Below, one piece after another: positions 1-7,019 of a DNA stretch of 46,978 bases. Made by a program: the position numbers and the translations under genes. How positions within the stretch are numbered: the stretch's first letter is position 1; each line of letters opens with the position of its first letter. The notes under the pieces are model-generated. The model was given only the letters and a program-made list of their open reading frames with translations. It had not been told where the DNA came from and did not search any database. This stretch comes from Bacillota bacterium (lineage in GTDB: Bacteria > Bacillota > Clostridia > Oscillospirales > Acutalibacteraceae). The DNA lies in the NCBI GenBank assembly GCA_023416955.1, contig JAEZGM010000045.1, positions 1 through 46,978 of the forward strand, given 5' to 3'.

Positions 1-165
1 CTGCTGCTCGAAGACGAATCACTGCTTGACGAGCTGCTGCTCGAAGAGGAATCACTGCTTGACGAGCTGCTGCTCGAAGACGAATCACTGCTTGACGAGC
101 TGCTGCTCGAAGAGGAATCGCTGCTTGACGAGCTGCTGCTCGAAGACGAATCACTACTTGATGAA
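1..165 (-). repeat. 33-bp tandem repeat encoding SSSSSDSSSSS
   Basis: Five consecutive 33-bp copies are visible (1-33, 34-66, 67-99, 100-132, 133-165), continuing off the left edge. Each encodes the 11-residue unit SSSSSDSSSSS of the adhesin. Copies 1, 3 and 5 differ from copies 2 and 4 by the same silent change (TCG versus TCC), so the higher-order period is 66 bp. Copy 5 has extra silent changes, as expected at the edge of an array. It is coding, not a CRISPR array. Confidence 0.95.
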
Positions 166-1592
166 CTGCTGCCGGATTCATTGTAAGTATTTGTAAAGAC
201 AGACGGTGTTTCGGTACCATTGTCATAAAAAGCAGTCCAAATATATTTTCCTGCTTCCACACCGTTAAATTTCAGTTTCACTTTATGCGTAGTTGGATCG
301 TACTTCCATCCATCCGAAGTGTTGGTAGGCACGATTTCACGAATCGTTAATTCAATGTCACTGCTAGGGTTTTTCCCGCCATTCTTAGGGTTCATAAGTT
401 GCTTTACAAAATCTTCCGACCAGCCGCCAAAGGTTACTTCTCCCGCGCCGGTCACTGAACCGGTACCGACAGTATCCCCGCCTTGCTTCAAGAGAAAATC
501 GAATTTTGTATTCCTAGCTTCGTCGCTGTCTTTACCGGTTCCGTCAATTACTTTTGTTGCGGAAATGGAAACAAAATAAGGAAGCTCCGGCTCAGCCGGA
601 AAATCACCCACGAAGTCCCACTGGTGATACTCACCGCCGTTTTTATAGGAATTTGCAATGAAGGTGCCTTCCATATTACTGTTTCCGCCGTCAATCGTCA
701 CGTTCGGGGCAAGAATTGCACCCTGCCATACACCCATCATATGGATTGTTGATCCGGAAGCTGCACCATTATAGAAATTAAACAGTACTTTTAAGTTTTG
801 GCTATGATTTTCGCTAGTAGAAACACGATTCCCGTTTTTATCCGCCAACCACATTTCATTGAGGGATACATTCGATTTTCCCTCAAGGTCGACATTTACA
901 ATTGTGGTACCGCCGCCGAACGCGTCCTTAATATACATCTTTTTATCGCTCATGTTACTTGCTTTTACATTCAGAACGGTATCATCAGCGCCGCCGGTTG
1001 CAAAGTATTTAAAATCGCTTTGCTGACCCTGCTGGAACTGGTTTTCCCCATTGCCGAATACCGTCAATCTGCCGGAAAGTTCTGTCATAGCAGCCTTTTG
1101 GTCCGCAAAGTTAATATACGGATTGTTTGCGGTGTCAGTTTCCTTGCCAATTACCTTTATCTGGCTGGTGCTTAATGGAGACCCGTTTACAAAATACTGC
1201 CCGCCATTTCTAGTGGCAGTAATTTGATCGCCAACCACCAGCATCGAAGCAAGCGAACCGTCTTGCAGGTGTGCCCCTTGTCCCAGACTCTGAAAATAAC
1301 TAATACCCGGTGCTTGCTTATTTCCAAAGTTCGCTCCGGGATTCACCAAATTCGGAGTAGCAAAGTTCGTATTAAAATGTGTATTGAACGATAAGGAGTC
1401 AAATGTAAAAACACCGAAGTCAAAAGGAACACCCAACTGATTTTCCGTTGTATATGGCTCTGAAATTTCTTCGATTCCATTACTCGCTTGGGTAGCGGCA
1501 AGAGCCGTAAACGGTGTCAAAACCAAAGTTAATGCCAAAAATAAACTTGTTAATGATATTGTGATAGCAGTATGCTTTTTCATTTTAAACAT
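1..1592 (-). CDS. Secreted choice-of-anchor-A adhesin with pilin-like domain and Ser/Asp linker (3' end outside window)
   Basis: The reading frame is open from an ATG at 1592 to the window edge, 530 codons. A GGAGG lies 8 nt before the ATG, which favours it over a second in-frame ATG at 1583. Residues 1-32 form a signal peptide (MFKMKK, then a hydrophobic core ending in ALA). Residues about 55-332 resemble the choice-of-anchor A domain of Gram-positive surface proteins, including GAILAPNVTIDGG and the following GTFIANS. Residues about 340-471 resemble a Spy0128/FctA-type pilin domain that could form an internal isopeptide bond: a Lys in SATKVIDG, LTIREIVPTN, and a terminal FTNTY carrying the likely Asn. 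From about residue 474 the protein is a Ser/Asp repeat, probably a stalk. The surface anchor must lie to the left of the window. The role as adhesin is inferred from domain type. Confidence 0.85.
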   Translation of the reverse strand, partial: MFKMKKHTAITISLTSLFLALTLVLTPFTALAATQASNGIEEISEPYTTENQLGVPFDFGVFTFDSLSFNTHFNTNFATPNLVNPGANFGNKQAPGISYFQSLGQGAHLQDGSLASMLVVGDQITATRNGGQYFVNGSPLSTSQIKVIGKETDTANNPYINFADQKAAMTELSGRLTVFGNGENQFQQGQQSDFKYFATGGADDTVLNVKASNMSDKKMYIKDAFGGGTTIVNVDLEGKSNVSLNEMWLADKNGNRVSTSENHSQNLKVLFNFYNGAASGSTIHMMGVWQGAILAPNVTIDGGNSNMEGTFIANSYKNGGEYHQWDFVGDFPAEPELPYFVSISATKVIDGTGKDSDEARNTKFDFLLKQGGDTVGTGSVTGAGEVTFGGWSEDFVKQLMNPKNGGKNPSSDIELTIREIVPTNTSDGWKYDPTTHKVKLKFNGVEAGKYIWTAFYDNGTETPSVFTNTYNESGSSSSSSDSSSSSSSSSSDSSSSSSSSSSDSSSSSSSSSSDSSSSSSSSSSDSSSSS

Positions 1593-1623
1593 TATGTAAC
1601 CCTCCTTCTAGATTAACTGTCCA

Positions 1624-1656
1624 TACAATACCATATAGTGGTCACATAATGGTCAC
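1624..1656 (-). promoter_or_regulatory. Direct-repeat operator and possible promoter of the adhesin gene
   Basis: On the minus strand GTGACCA occurs twice (1656-1650 and 1645-1639), exactly 11 bp apart, about 50 bp before the adhesin start. Seven-base direct repeats at an 11-bp period are typical of OmpR/PhoB-type response-regulator sites. A possible -10 (TATTGT, 1629-1624) follows, which would place the repeats over the -35 region as in activator-dependent promoters. No good -35 is visible. The regulator is not identified. Confidence 0.4.
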
Positions 1657-1697
1657 AAAAATAAATAGATCGTGTAAAATCAAAACATTGTGCAATT

Positions 1698-2603
1698 TTA
1701 TAAGATTTTTTTCTTTTTAAAATAAATCACCGACACAATAACAAAAAGCAGCGACAATATAATTGCCATGGCGTAGCCGTATGGCCACTGAAGTTCGGGC
1801 ATATTCTGAAAGTTCATTCCATACCACCCCACCAAAAGGGTTAGCGGCAGAAAAATGACCGTGACAACGGTAAACAACTTCATGATTTCGTTGAGCCTAA
1901 TATCCACTTGTGACTGGTACGACTCCCGAACCTGCGTAACGTAATCCCGTAGATTCAAAACATGACGATTCAGTCGATCGGCGCGCGCGGTAAACATTCT
2001 GAAATATCGCAACGCACTCGGCGAAAGCAGCTCATTTTCATTTTCTTCGATACTTTCCGCGACATCAAGAAGCTGCTCATAATATTTTTTATAAAACATA
2101 ATACGTTTACGTATTGCTGTAATTTCGCGAACGTAGTTCCCGTCTTTACTCTCTAATATCCGATCCTCCAACGCGGAGATTTCGTCTTCCACCTGCTCCA
2201 AATGCTGGGAATCCTCAGTAGTCAGGTGGTCGAAGAATGCATAAATAATCCGTGCAAAGCTGAGCTTTGCGGCTGATGCTTCACTGAACATTTCCAAAAC
2301 ATCACACAATATTTTGCTTTTGCGTTCACATACGAAAACAAGATTGTCTGCTGTTACATAAAGTCCCAGCCTATATGTAGCATTAAGTAATTTTTCATCA
2401 ATCAGATTTAACAGAATGAAATCATAACCGTCATAAGGCTCCAGTTTTGCCGGGCCGCTCTGACCGCATTCCTCAACAGTATGCGGAGCGAATCCGTGTT
2501 GCTGCGCACGCAGTTCTTCCGGCGTGCAGACACAAATCACGCCCTGCGTCAGGGCGGATTCCGTTTCTGCCAGAACGTTATTTTTTATTTGGTAGCAGTT
2601 CAT
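1698..2603 (-). CDS. corA: CorA-family magnesium/divalent-cation channel
   Basis: This 301-residue protein has the CorA plan: a soluble N-terminal half, a long helical stretch (about 130-240), then two C-terminal membrane segments (about 243-262 and 273-293). The family signature GMN sits in WYGMNF between them. The protein ends in a Lys-rich cytoplasmic tail (FKKKKIL). CorA proteins form pentameric inner-membrane channels for Mg2+ or related ions; which ion this one carries cannot be told. The ATG at 2603 follows a GGAAG. The start lies only 25 bp from a MITE-like repeat (2628-2728) that therefore occupies its promoter region. The gene appears monocistronic. Confidence 0.93.
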   Translation of the reverse strand: MNCYQIKNNVLAETESALTQGVICVCTPEELRAQQHGFAPHTVEECGQSGPAKLEPYDGYDFILLNLIDEKLLNATYRLGLYVTADNLVFVCERKSKILCDVLEMFSEASAAKLSFARIIYAFFDHLTTEDSQHLEQVEDEISALEDRILESKDGNYVREITAIRKRIMFYKKYYEQLLDVAESIEENENELLSPSALRYFRMFTARADRLNRHVLNLRDYVTQVRESYQSQVDIRLNEIMKLFTVVTVIFLPLTLLVGWYGMNFQNMPELQWPYGYAMAIILSLLFVIVSVIYFKKKKIL

Positions 2604-2627
2604 AAACCAGCTTCCTTCCTGTAATAA

Positions 2628-2728
2628 TAGTCAGTTAATTCGAAAGCAGAACCAATCTCCAAGCGTAAAATCCATAGATCAGGGATTTTGTGCTTGTTTC
2701 TTGCATGTTTTCTAAAGTTAACTGACTA
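2628..2728 (+). repeat. MITE-like repeat, family 1, copy A (TA target duplication)
   Basis: This 101-bp element has terminal inverted repeats GTCAGTTAA / TTAACTGAC flanked on both sides by TA, the duplication made by IS630/mariner-type transposases. Inside is a hairpin formed by AAGCGTAAAATCC and GGATTTTGTGCTT. Two relatives lie at 16761-16861 (inverted, also 101 bp) and 40768-40834 (shorter). No transposase gene is present. It sits directly upstream of corA. Confidence 0.85.
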
Positions 2729-2786
2729 TATGCTCATTATAGCAAGGACACTTTTGTTGTGCAAGAAGGAGCTTTTCACAATAAAT

Positions 2787-2836
2787 AAAGAAGGTGTTGT
2801 AAAATGGATTTTCATCCATTTTACAATACCTTCTTT
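2787..2836. terminator. Long hairpin terminator after the HD-domain gene
   Basis: Two 23-nt arms (AAAGAAGGTGTTGTAAAATG and onward) pair with a single mismatch around a 4-nt loop. It lies 17 bp beyond the stop of the minus-strand HD gene. On that strand the hairpin is followed by a T-rich tail. Confidence 0.85.
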
Positions 2837-2853
2837 AAACAGCTGCCAAGATA

Positions 2854-3444
2854 TTATTTCTTTTCGTGTACAGCTGAAGTCCCTTTTTCGCACAGATAGG
2901 TACTTTCCAGATCGGACAAATGCAGCTTTACCGCAATCGGATATTTCTGGTAAGCAAGACCGATCGAGAAGCTGCCGCCCTTGACTGACTCGTCAAACCC
3001 GCCCATATGCCAGCGAATTGCGATCGCCTCCGAGGTTTTCAGCCGCAGAAAACGCTCAATCAAAAAGACGGATTTTTCCCCGTGGCCGTAGGGGTAACTG
3101 TCTTCTATAGAGTAATACGGCCGTTTTTCCCATGCGCCGGTCGCTTCATTTTTTACATTGCGCACACTTTCCTTATAAAACTGCGCTTTGCACACATCGT
3201 GCAGCAGACCGCAGATGGCGAAGCTTTCCTCGCTGTCGGACTCCGGTTCAAAATAGCGGTCGCGCATCACGCGGTAAACGCTGACGCTGTGCTGAACCAG
3301 TCCGCCAAGGCAGGCGCAGTGAAATTTCGTGCTGGCCGGCGCAACGAAAAAATCCGTGGATTTCAGCCACTCCAACAGTTCCGCACTTCCCGCGCGTGTA
3401 ATATTAGTCCGGTATATTTCCTCGAATTCTTCTTTGTATCCCAT
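2854..3444 (-). CDS. HD-domain hydrolase (putative phosphohydrolase)
   Basis: This 196-residue protein shows the histidine/aspartate pattern of the HD superfamily: His52, the HD pair His82-Asp83 in LLHDVCK, His121 in HGEKS, His146 in RWHMGG and Asp178 in LSDLE. HD proteins of this size are metal-dependent phosphohydrolases, often acting on nucleotides, but the substrate cannot be inferred here. The ATG at 3444 follows a GGGGG at good spacing. The gene appears monocistronic, with its own promoter and a roughly 120-nt leader that resembles the leader of rnhA at 27 kb (see the ncRNA entries). It ends at a strong hairpin terminator. Confidence 0.85.
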   Translation of the reverse strand: MGYKEEFEEIYRTNITRAGSAELLEWLKSTDFFVAPASTKFHCACLGGLVQHSVSVYRVMRDRYFEPESDSEESFAICGLLHDVCKAQFYKESVRNVKNEATGAWEKRPYYSIEDSYPYGHGEKSVFLIERFLRLKTSEAIAIRWHMGGFDESVKGGSFSIGLAYQKYPIAVKLHLSDLESTYLCEKGTSAVHEKK

Positions 3445-3562
3445 CAGATGAAGCCCCCATTATATCAGTCTCTACTTCGGAATTTGCGCCGGCGCAACGC
3501 GTCGGGAGGGGCCAGCGCCCTGACAGCAAATTCCCAATGGCTCAAACCGTAGGTTTGAGACT
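3445..3562 (-). ncRNA. Candidate structured leader RNA, copy 1 (upstream of the HD-domain gene)
   Basis: It begins right after an extended -10 (TGGTATAAT, -10 hexamer at 3568-3563). The transcript would start AGTCTCAAACC and form hairpin 1 (CTCAAACC / GGTTTGAG, 8 bp). Hairpin 2 has a perfect GGAATTTGC / GCAAATTCC base around a GC-rich interior. The first 40 nt match the rnhA leader at 27152 closely, and both copies keep both hairpins. Function is unknown. It could be a cis-regulatory leader, an sRNA, or a dispersed promoter-bearing repeat. Confidence 0.5.
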
Positions 3563-3609
3563 ATTATACCACATATATAGGCGCGAAGACAGCATCAAAT
3601 ACCGTCCGA

Positions 3610-4860
3610 TTAAAATTCCCGCGTAAAAATGTCGCTGTGCTTAAGCAGGCTCTCCACCGTATCAAAGCCGAGGCGGTGCAGCAGTTCAATGACATAGGGA
3701 TTGTCAATCGGAGTTTTGTATGCCGCATCATTTCCATACTGAAGCACATTCTTCCGGCCTTCCTCGCGCGGAATAAGCGCTTTCGGCCCACCGACGCAGC
3801 CGCCGACGCAGCCCATGCCCTCAAGAAAATTCGCGGTAATATTTCCCTGCATAACGTCATTCAGCAAGGCTTTGCAAGCCGGCACGCCGTCTGCCTGCGC
3901 CGCGTGCACAGTTATTTTTCGGTCGGGGTTCAGGCGCTTCACAGTACTTTGCACTGCTTCGCTTACGCCGCCTGTGCTTGCATAAATCCGCCCTGCGCGG
4001 GAAGAGTGATCGCGCTCGTCTTCCGGCAGCTTGGCGGGGTCAATGCCCGCAAATTCAAAAATACTCTGCATTTCCTGAAAAGTCAGCACATGGTCTGTGG
4101 AAGCTGCAACATCTTTTTCCCGTGCCTCGGCTTTTTTGGCAATGCAAGGCCCGATAAATACCGTAAGCGCGTCGGGATAGAGCGCTTTGATCGAGCGGCC
4201 GCAGGCAACCATCGGGGAAACCGCTCCGGGCACATGGGGAACCAGATCATGGTAAACCCTGCGGATCATCGCGATCCACATGGGGCAGCAGCAGCTTGTC
4301 AGCTGATAATCCTTTTCATTGACGATGTTTTTATCAAATTCCAGCGCTTCTTTCAGCGTCAGAATATCGGCAAACAACGCGACTTCGACCATACCCGCAA
4401 ATCCCAGCTGCTTGAACGCGCTGCGCAGCTTTCCGGGGGTCACGTCCCCGCTGAACTGATTGATAAACGCCGGAGCGATCATAGCATAAACCGGTACTTT
4501 GGCTTCATGAACGGCCGCGAGAGTCGGCAGAATGTCTTTGCTTTCGGTCAGCTTTTTTGCCCGGCAGTTCTCTATGCACGCGGAGCATCCGACACACAGA
4601 TCGTTATTGATGGCAATATTTCCAGTCCCATCCTGATACAGGGCATCAAACAGGCACTTTCCCTTACAGGCGGCTTTTTCGCTTTCAGAGCATTCGCACT
4701 CTCCTATCCGAATCACAGGCGGGTGCTTCTCAGGATTTAACAGGCAGTCCAGATGGTGCGGATCAAATTCCTCCTGCCGTATTTTTTCCATCTCTTCGGG
4801 AAGGCTGTTTTCCACGGAGGCCTTGACCAGCCGGTTGTACAATTCGTTAAACGTCGTCAT
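3610..4860 (-). CDS. [FeFe]-hydrogenase-like iron-sulfur protein
   Basis: The 416-residue protein carries all three H-cluster signatures in variant form: TSCCCPMW (about residue 188), GPCIAKKAE (about 237) and EGMGCVGGCVGG (about 355). N-terminal to these are a Cys-rich stretch (CECSESEKAACKGKC) and a ferredoxin motif CVGCSACIENC. It lacks the long ferredoxin-type N-terminal region of catalytic clostridial hydrogenases and stands alone, without NADH- or ferredoxin-linked partner subunits or maturases nearby. The variant motifs and isolation recall the less-studied group C/D or sensory-type enzymes. Whether it evolves or senses H2 is open. ATG 4860 follows AAAGGA 8 nt upstream; an in-frame TTG at 4866 is less likely. 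Confidence 0.85.
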   Translation of the reverse strand: MTTFNELYNRLVKASVENSLPEEMEKIRQEEFDPHHLDCLLNPEKHPPVIRIGECECSESEKAACKGKCLFDALYQDGTGNIAINNDLCVGCSACIENCRAKKLTESKDILPTLAAVHEAKVPVYAMIAPAFINQFSGDVTPGKLRSAFKQLGFAGMVEVALFADILTLKEALEFDKNIVNEKDYQLTSCCCPMWIAMIRRVYHDLVPHVPGAVSPMVACGRSIKALYPDALTVFIGPCIAKKAEAREKDVAASTDHVLTFQEMQSIFEFAGIDPAKLPEDERDHSSRAGRIYASTGGVSEAVQSTVKRLNPDRKITVHAAQADGVPACKALLNDVMQGNITANFLEGMGCVGGCVGGPKALIPREEGRKNVLQYGNDAAYKTPIDNPYVIELLHRLGFDTVESLLKHSDIFTREF

Positions 4861-5013
4861 TTTCAAAGTCCTTTCTCATATCATCTGCTGCGGTTCATTT
4901 TGAGCTTGAAAATTTGGATTATTCAGCCGATTTCCGATTTATAAACGCGAAAAGCTCCAGCGCATTCCGGCACTAAAGTCCGTTTATTTTTACGAAAAAT
5001 CAGATATTTCATT

Positions 5014-5178
5014 TAGGGCTTGTTTGTAAAATGCTGAGGATTGTGCGAATCGCTAAAATAGCGGCATGAAATTGAGTAATCAAGCGAACCAAGTTTGTTC
5101 GTGAGAAGAAAAACCGGAATAAAAACTTGCATTTATGGTTTTTATTCCATTGTTTTTCTTTTTACAAACAAGACCTAG
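5014..5178 (+). repeat. MITE-like repeat, family 2, copy 1 (TAG target duplication)
   Basis: The element is flanked by TAG on both sides (5014-5016 and 5176-5178). Its inverted ends are GGCTTGTTTGTAAAA and TTTTACAAACAAGACC. It carries an internal hairpin, GGAATAAAAAC near 5115 pairing with GTTTTTATTCC near 5140. Relatives lie at 29046-29173 (same orientation, hairpin missing) and 30676-30839 (inverted, hairpin present). No transposase is encoded. Confidence 0.85.
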
Positions 5179-5272
5179 TATACCCTAAAAAGAACCAAAT
5201 CACAAGATTTTCGCATTATCAGTACGAAATATGCATCGTCCATGTGTTTTCGCCGTATTTTCCTGCCAATAA

Positions 5273-5301
5273 TTGACATTAGCACTCACAAATGCTACAC
5301 T
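5273..5301 (+). promoter_or_regulatory. Ferritin promoter
   Basis: TTGACA (5273-5278), a 17-bp spacer and an extended -10, TGC-TACACT (hexamer 5296-5301), lie about 50 bp before the ferritin start. An overlapping TATAAT at 5301-5306 is spaced too far from this -35 (22 bp). Confidence 0.75.
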
Positions 5302-5351
5302 ATAATGAATATATCGGACAAGTGTTCGAATTTTTGAAAGAAGGATGAAAA

Positions 5352-5864
5352 ATGTTGAATCAAGTTATTGGAGATTTAATTAACAATCAGATTAACAAAG
5401 AATTTTTTTCCGCTTACCTGTACCTTGATATGGCAAATTATTATGCCGAAAAGGGACTGAATGGCTTTGCAAACTGGATGAACGTACAGGCGCAGGAAGA
5501 ACGGGATCATGCGATTTTGTTCACGACATACCTTCAGAATAACGATATCCCGGTTCGCCTGAGCACCATTGACGCACCGGGCAGAGAGTATGCTGATTTT
5601 AAAGCGCCGCTGACTGCTTCGCTGGAGCATGAAAGATATGTTACTTCACTGATTCATACGATTTATGGTGAGGCGGTCAAGGCAAATGACTTCCGCACAG
5701 TGCAGTTCCTTGACTGGTTCGTAAAAGAGCAGGGTGAAGAAGAAAAGAATATCGACGATTTAATCAAGCGCTACGATCTTTTCGGAACAGACGCTAAAGG
5801 GCTGTATATGCTTGACGCGGAGCTCGGAGCAAGAGTATACGCCGCTCCTTCCCTCGTTCTGTAA
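5352..5864 (+). CDS. ftnA: Ferritin (non-heme iron-storage protein)
   Basis: This 170-residue four-helix ferritin oxidises Fe(II) and stores it as a mineral in a 24-subunit shell. The ferroxidase residues fall at the same numbers as in E. coli FtnA: Glu17, Glu50, His53, Glu94, Gln127 and Glu130. Length is normal for the FtnA class, and there is no heme-ligand Met typical of bacterioferritin. ATG 5352 is preceded by an AGAAGGA ribosome-binding site. It has its own promoter (5273-5301) and a strong terminator (5885-5920), so it is monocistronic. Iron or peroxide control is plausible, but no clear Fur or PerR box is visible. Confidence 0.96.
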   Translation: MLNQVIGDLINNQINKEFFSAYLYLDMANYYAEKGLNGFANWMNVQAQEERDHAILFTTYLQNNDIPVRLSTIDAPGREYADFKAPLTASLEHERYVTSLIHTIYGEAVKANDFRTVQFLDWFVKEQGEEEKNIDDLIKRYDLFGTDAKGLYMLDAELGARVYAAPSLVL

Positions 5865-5884
5865 TCGTTTAAACAATCGAAATT

Positions 5885-5920
5885 AAGGCCTTTGACCAGC
5901 TGTCGAAGGCCTTTTTAATA
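5885..5920 (+). terminator. Ferritin terminator
   Basis: AAGGCCTTTGAC pairs with GTCGAAGGCCTT around a short loop and is followed by a T run, 20 bp after the ferritin stop. Confidence 0.9.
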
Positions 5921-5989
5921 CTATTTTTATGAGCTTATCGCAGCTTTGTGTTATGATAATCTGCACTTCACCGCATAAATAGGTATATA

Positions 5990-6034
5990 CAAAAAAATAG
6001 AGCTATGCAAAACGGTAAGCGTTTACATAGCTGT
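5990..6034 (-). terminator. Terminator of the acetyltransferase gene
   Basis: On the minus strand AGCTATGTAAACG pairs imperfectly with CGTTTTGCATAGCT, followed by CTATTTTTTTG. It lies about 70 bp beyond the stop of the 6103-6630 gene. Confidence 0.75.
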
Positions 6035-6102
6035 ATGTATCATTAATACAAAATAAGGTCTTGAATCATTTTACTTAAATGAGGTATTCTAAAAACTTCT
6101 TA

Positions 6103-6630
6103 TTATGCTCTATTATCGTTCACTAATTCATACGATGGGTGATACAATCCTGTCGGTTTGTAAAAATTATTTCCGATAAATTGAAAGCCAAGTTTTGTTA
6201 AAAGCTTTTTCGAAACTTCGTTTTGCGGATGATGTCCTGCATACAACTTATCGGCTTTTAAATCACTAAAGCTATAATCGATAGCGGCCTTCGCCGCTTC
6301 GGAAGCATACCCCATTCCCCAGTATTTTTTACGCAGATGAAAACCAATCTCATAGGAATGTATTTCAGAATCAAAAGGACGGATACCGCAACAACCAATC
6401 AGTTCCTCTGTAGAAAGTTCAAAAATAGGCCAATACTGTATGTGAAAAAGTTTGTCATTGTGAATTTCTGTTCTCAAACGGTTGATGATATCTTGTTCTG
6501 TAAACACACCCGTAGCACAAATAAACCTGGTAACTTCTTTGTCACCCCATAATTGGGTAGCCAAATCCAGATCGGCATTATTCCATTTTGAGAAACCAAT
6601 CCGTTTTGTTTTCATAAAAAATTCTCGCAT
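6103..6630 (-). CDS. GNAT-family N-acetyltransferase (RimJ/RimL-like)
   Basis: The 175-residue protein has the GNAT acetyl-CoA loop in RKKYWGMGYASEAAKAA (about residues 110-125) and the following helix and strand ending KKLLTKLGFQFIG, typical of the RimJ/RimL branch. These enzymes acetylate amino groups of proteins or small molecules; the acceptor is not predictable. ATG 6630 follows GAGAGG at 8 nt. An internal in-frame ATG at 6615 also exists but has no comparable site. It is monocistronic, between tRNA-Thr and its own terminator. Confidence 0.85.
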   Translation of the reverse strand: MREFFMKTKRIGFSKWNNADLDLATQLWGDKEVTRFICATGVFTEQDIINRLRTEIHNDKLFHIQYWPIFELSTEELIGCCGIRPFDSEIHSYEIGFHLRKKYWGMGYASEAAKAAIDYSFSDLKADKLYAGHHPQNEVSKKLLTKLGFQFIGNNFYKPTGLYHPSYELVNDNRA

Positions 6631-6703
6631 CTTGAATGCCTCTCATGATATAAATAATCTGAAATTGCAACCATTCTGTTTTCTGATTCTTTTTAGATAA
6701 GAC

Positions 6704-6751
6704 AAAAAATCAGGCTAAAAGAAATACATTCTGCATTCTTTTCAGCCTGAT
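6704..6751 (-). terminator. tRNA-Thr terminator
   Basis: On the minus strand ATCAGGCTGAAAAGA pairs with TCTTTTAGCCTGAT and is followed by TTTTTTG, immediately after the tRNA. Confidence 0.9.
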
Positions 6752-6756
6752 AATTT

Positions 6757-6832
6757 TGGAGCTACTGGTCAGACTCGAACTGACGACCTGCGCATTACGA
6801 ATGCGCTGCTCTACCAACTGAGCCACAGTAGC
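6757..6832 (-). tRNA. tRNA-Thr (anticodon CGT)
   Basis: A full cloverleaf is readable: acceptor GCTACTG / CAGTAGC, D arm GCTC...GAGC, anticodon stem GCGCA / TGCGC with loop TTCGTAA, T arm GTCAG-TTCGAGT-CTGAC. The 3' CCA is encoded (6759-6757). Anticodon CGT reads ACG. Confidence 0.97.
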
Positions 6833-6850
6833 ATTTTGCGCGACTAGATT

Positions 6851-6879
6851 ATTATACATAACTTCACTCCCATCGTCAA
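6851..6879 (-). promoter_or_regulatory. tRNA-Thr promoter
   Basis: TTGACG (6879-6874), 17-bp spacer, TATAAT (6856-6851) on the minus strand, about 20 bp upstream of the tRNA. Confidence 0.88.
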
Positions 6880-6887
6880 GAGTTAAT

Positions 6888-6920
6888 CGCAAATTCTTTC
6901 ATAAAATCAGAGAATTTGCG
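6888..6920. promoter_or_regulatory. Inverted repeat between tRNA-Thr promoter and XRE gene
   Basis: CGCAAATTCT (6888-6897) and AGAATTTGCG (6911-6920) form a perfect 10-bp dyad. It lies just upstream of the tRNA-Thr -35 and about 100 bp before the XRE gene. It could be an operator or a small transcript hairpin; nothing decides which. Confidence 0.35.
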
Positions 6921-7019
6921 AACATTTTCGTGAATAATACTCACTTAACAACGGCAATATAGTAATTCAATTATATAATCAATTTAATATGTTGTATACG
7001 AGATATTTGGGAGGGCGGT

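Larger units (their letters stand above)
4861..5351. other. Divergent intergenic region between hydrogenase-like gene and ferritin
   Basis: This 491-bp stretch holds a MITE-like repeat (5014-5178) and the ferritin promoter (5273-5301). I see no gene in the rest. The 4861-5013 part is AT-rich and should contain the hydrogenase promoter, but no convincing -35/-10 pair stood out. Confidence 0.6.

Noticed and set aside
1..165. CRISPR-like regular repeat
   Set aside because: Units are contiguous without spacers and encode a Ser/Asp stretch in frame with the adhesin.
319..1175. Three open frames on the plus strand
   Set aside because: They lie opposite the adhesin gene, have no ribosome-binding sites and no recognisable protein pattern.
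3007..3552. Plus-strand open frame over the HD-domain gene and its leader
   Set aside because: It is the antisense frame of a well-supported gene and lacks a start signal.
5279..5300. CIRCE-like heat-shock operator before ferritin
   Set aside because: Only one half (TTAGCACTC) is present; the matching GAGTGCTAA half at 9-bp spacing is missing.
6710..6892. Minus-strand open frame of 60 codons
   Set aside because: It runs through tRNA-Thr and its promoter; its peptide is just translated tRNA sequence, a known annotation artefact.
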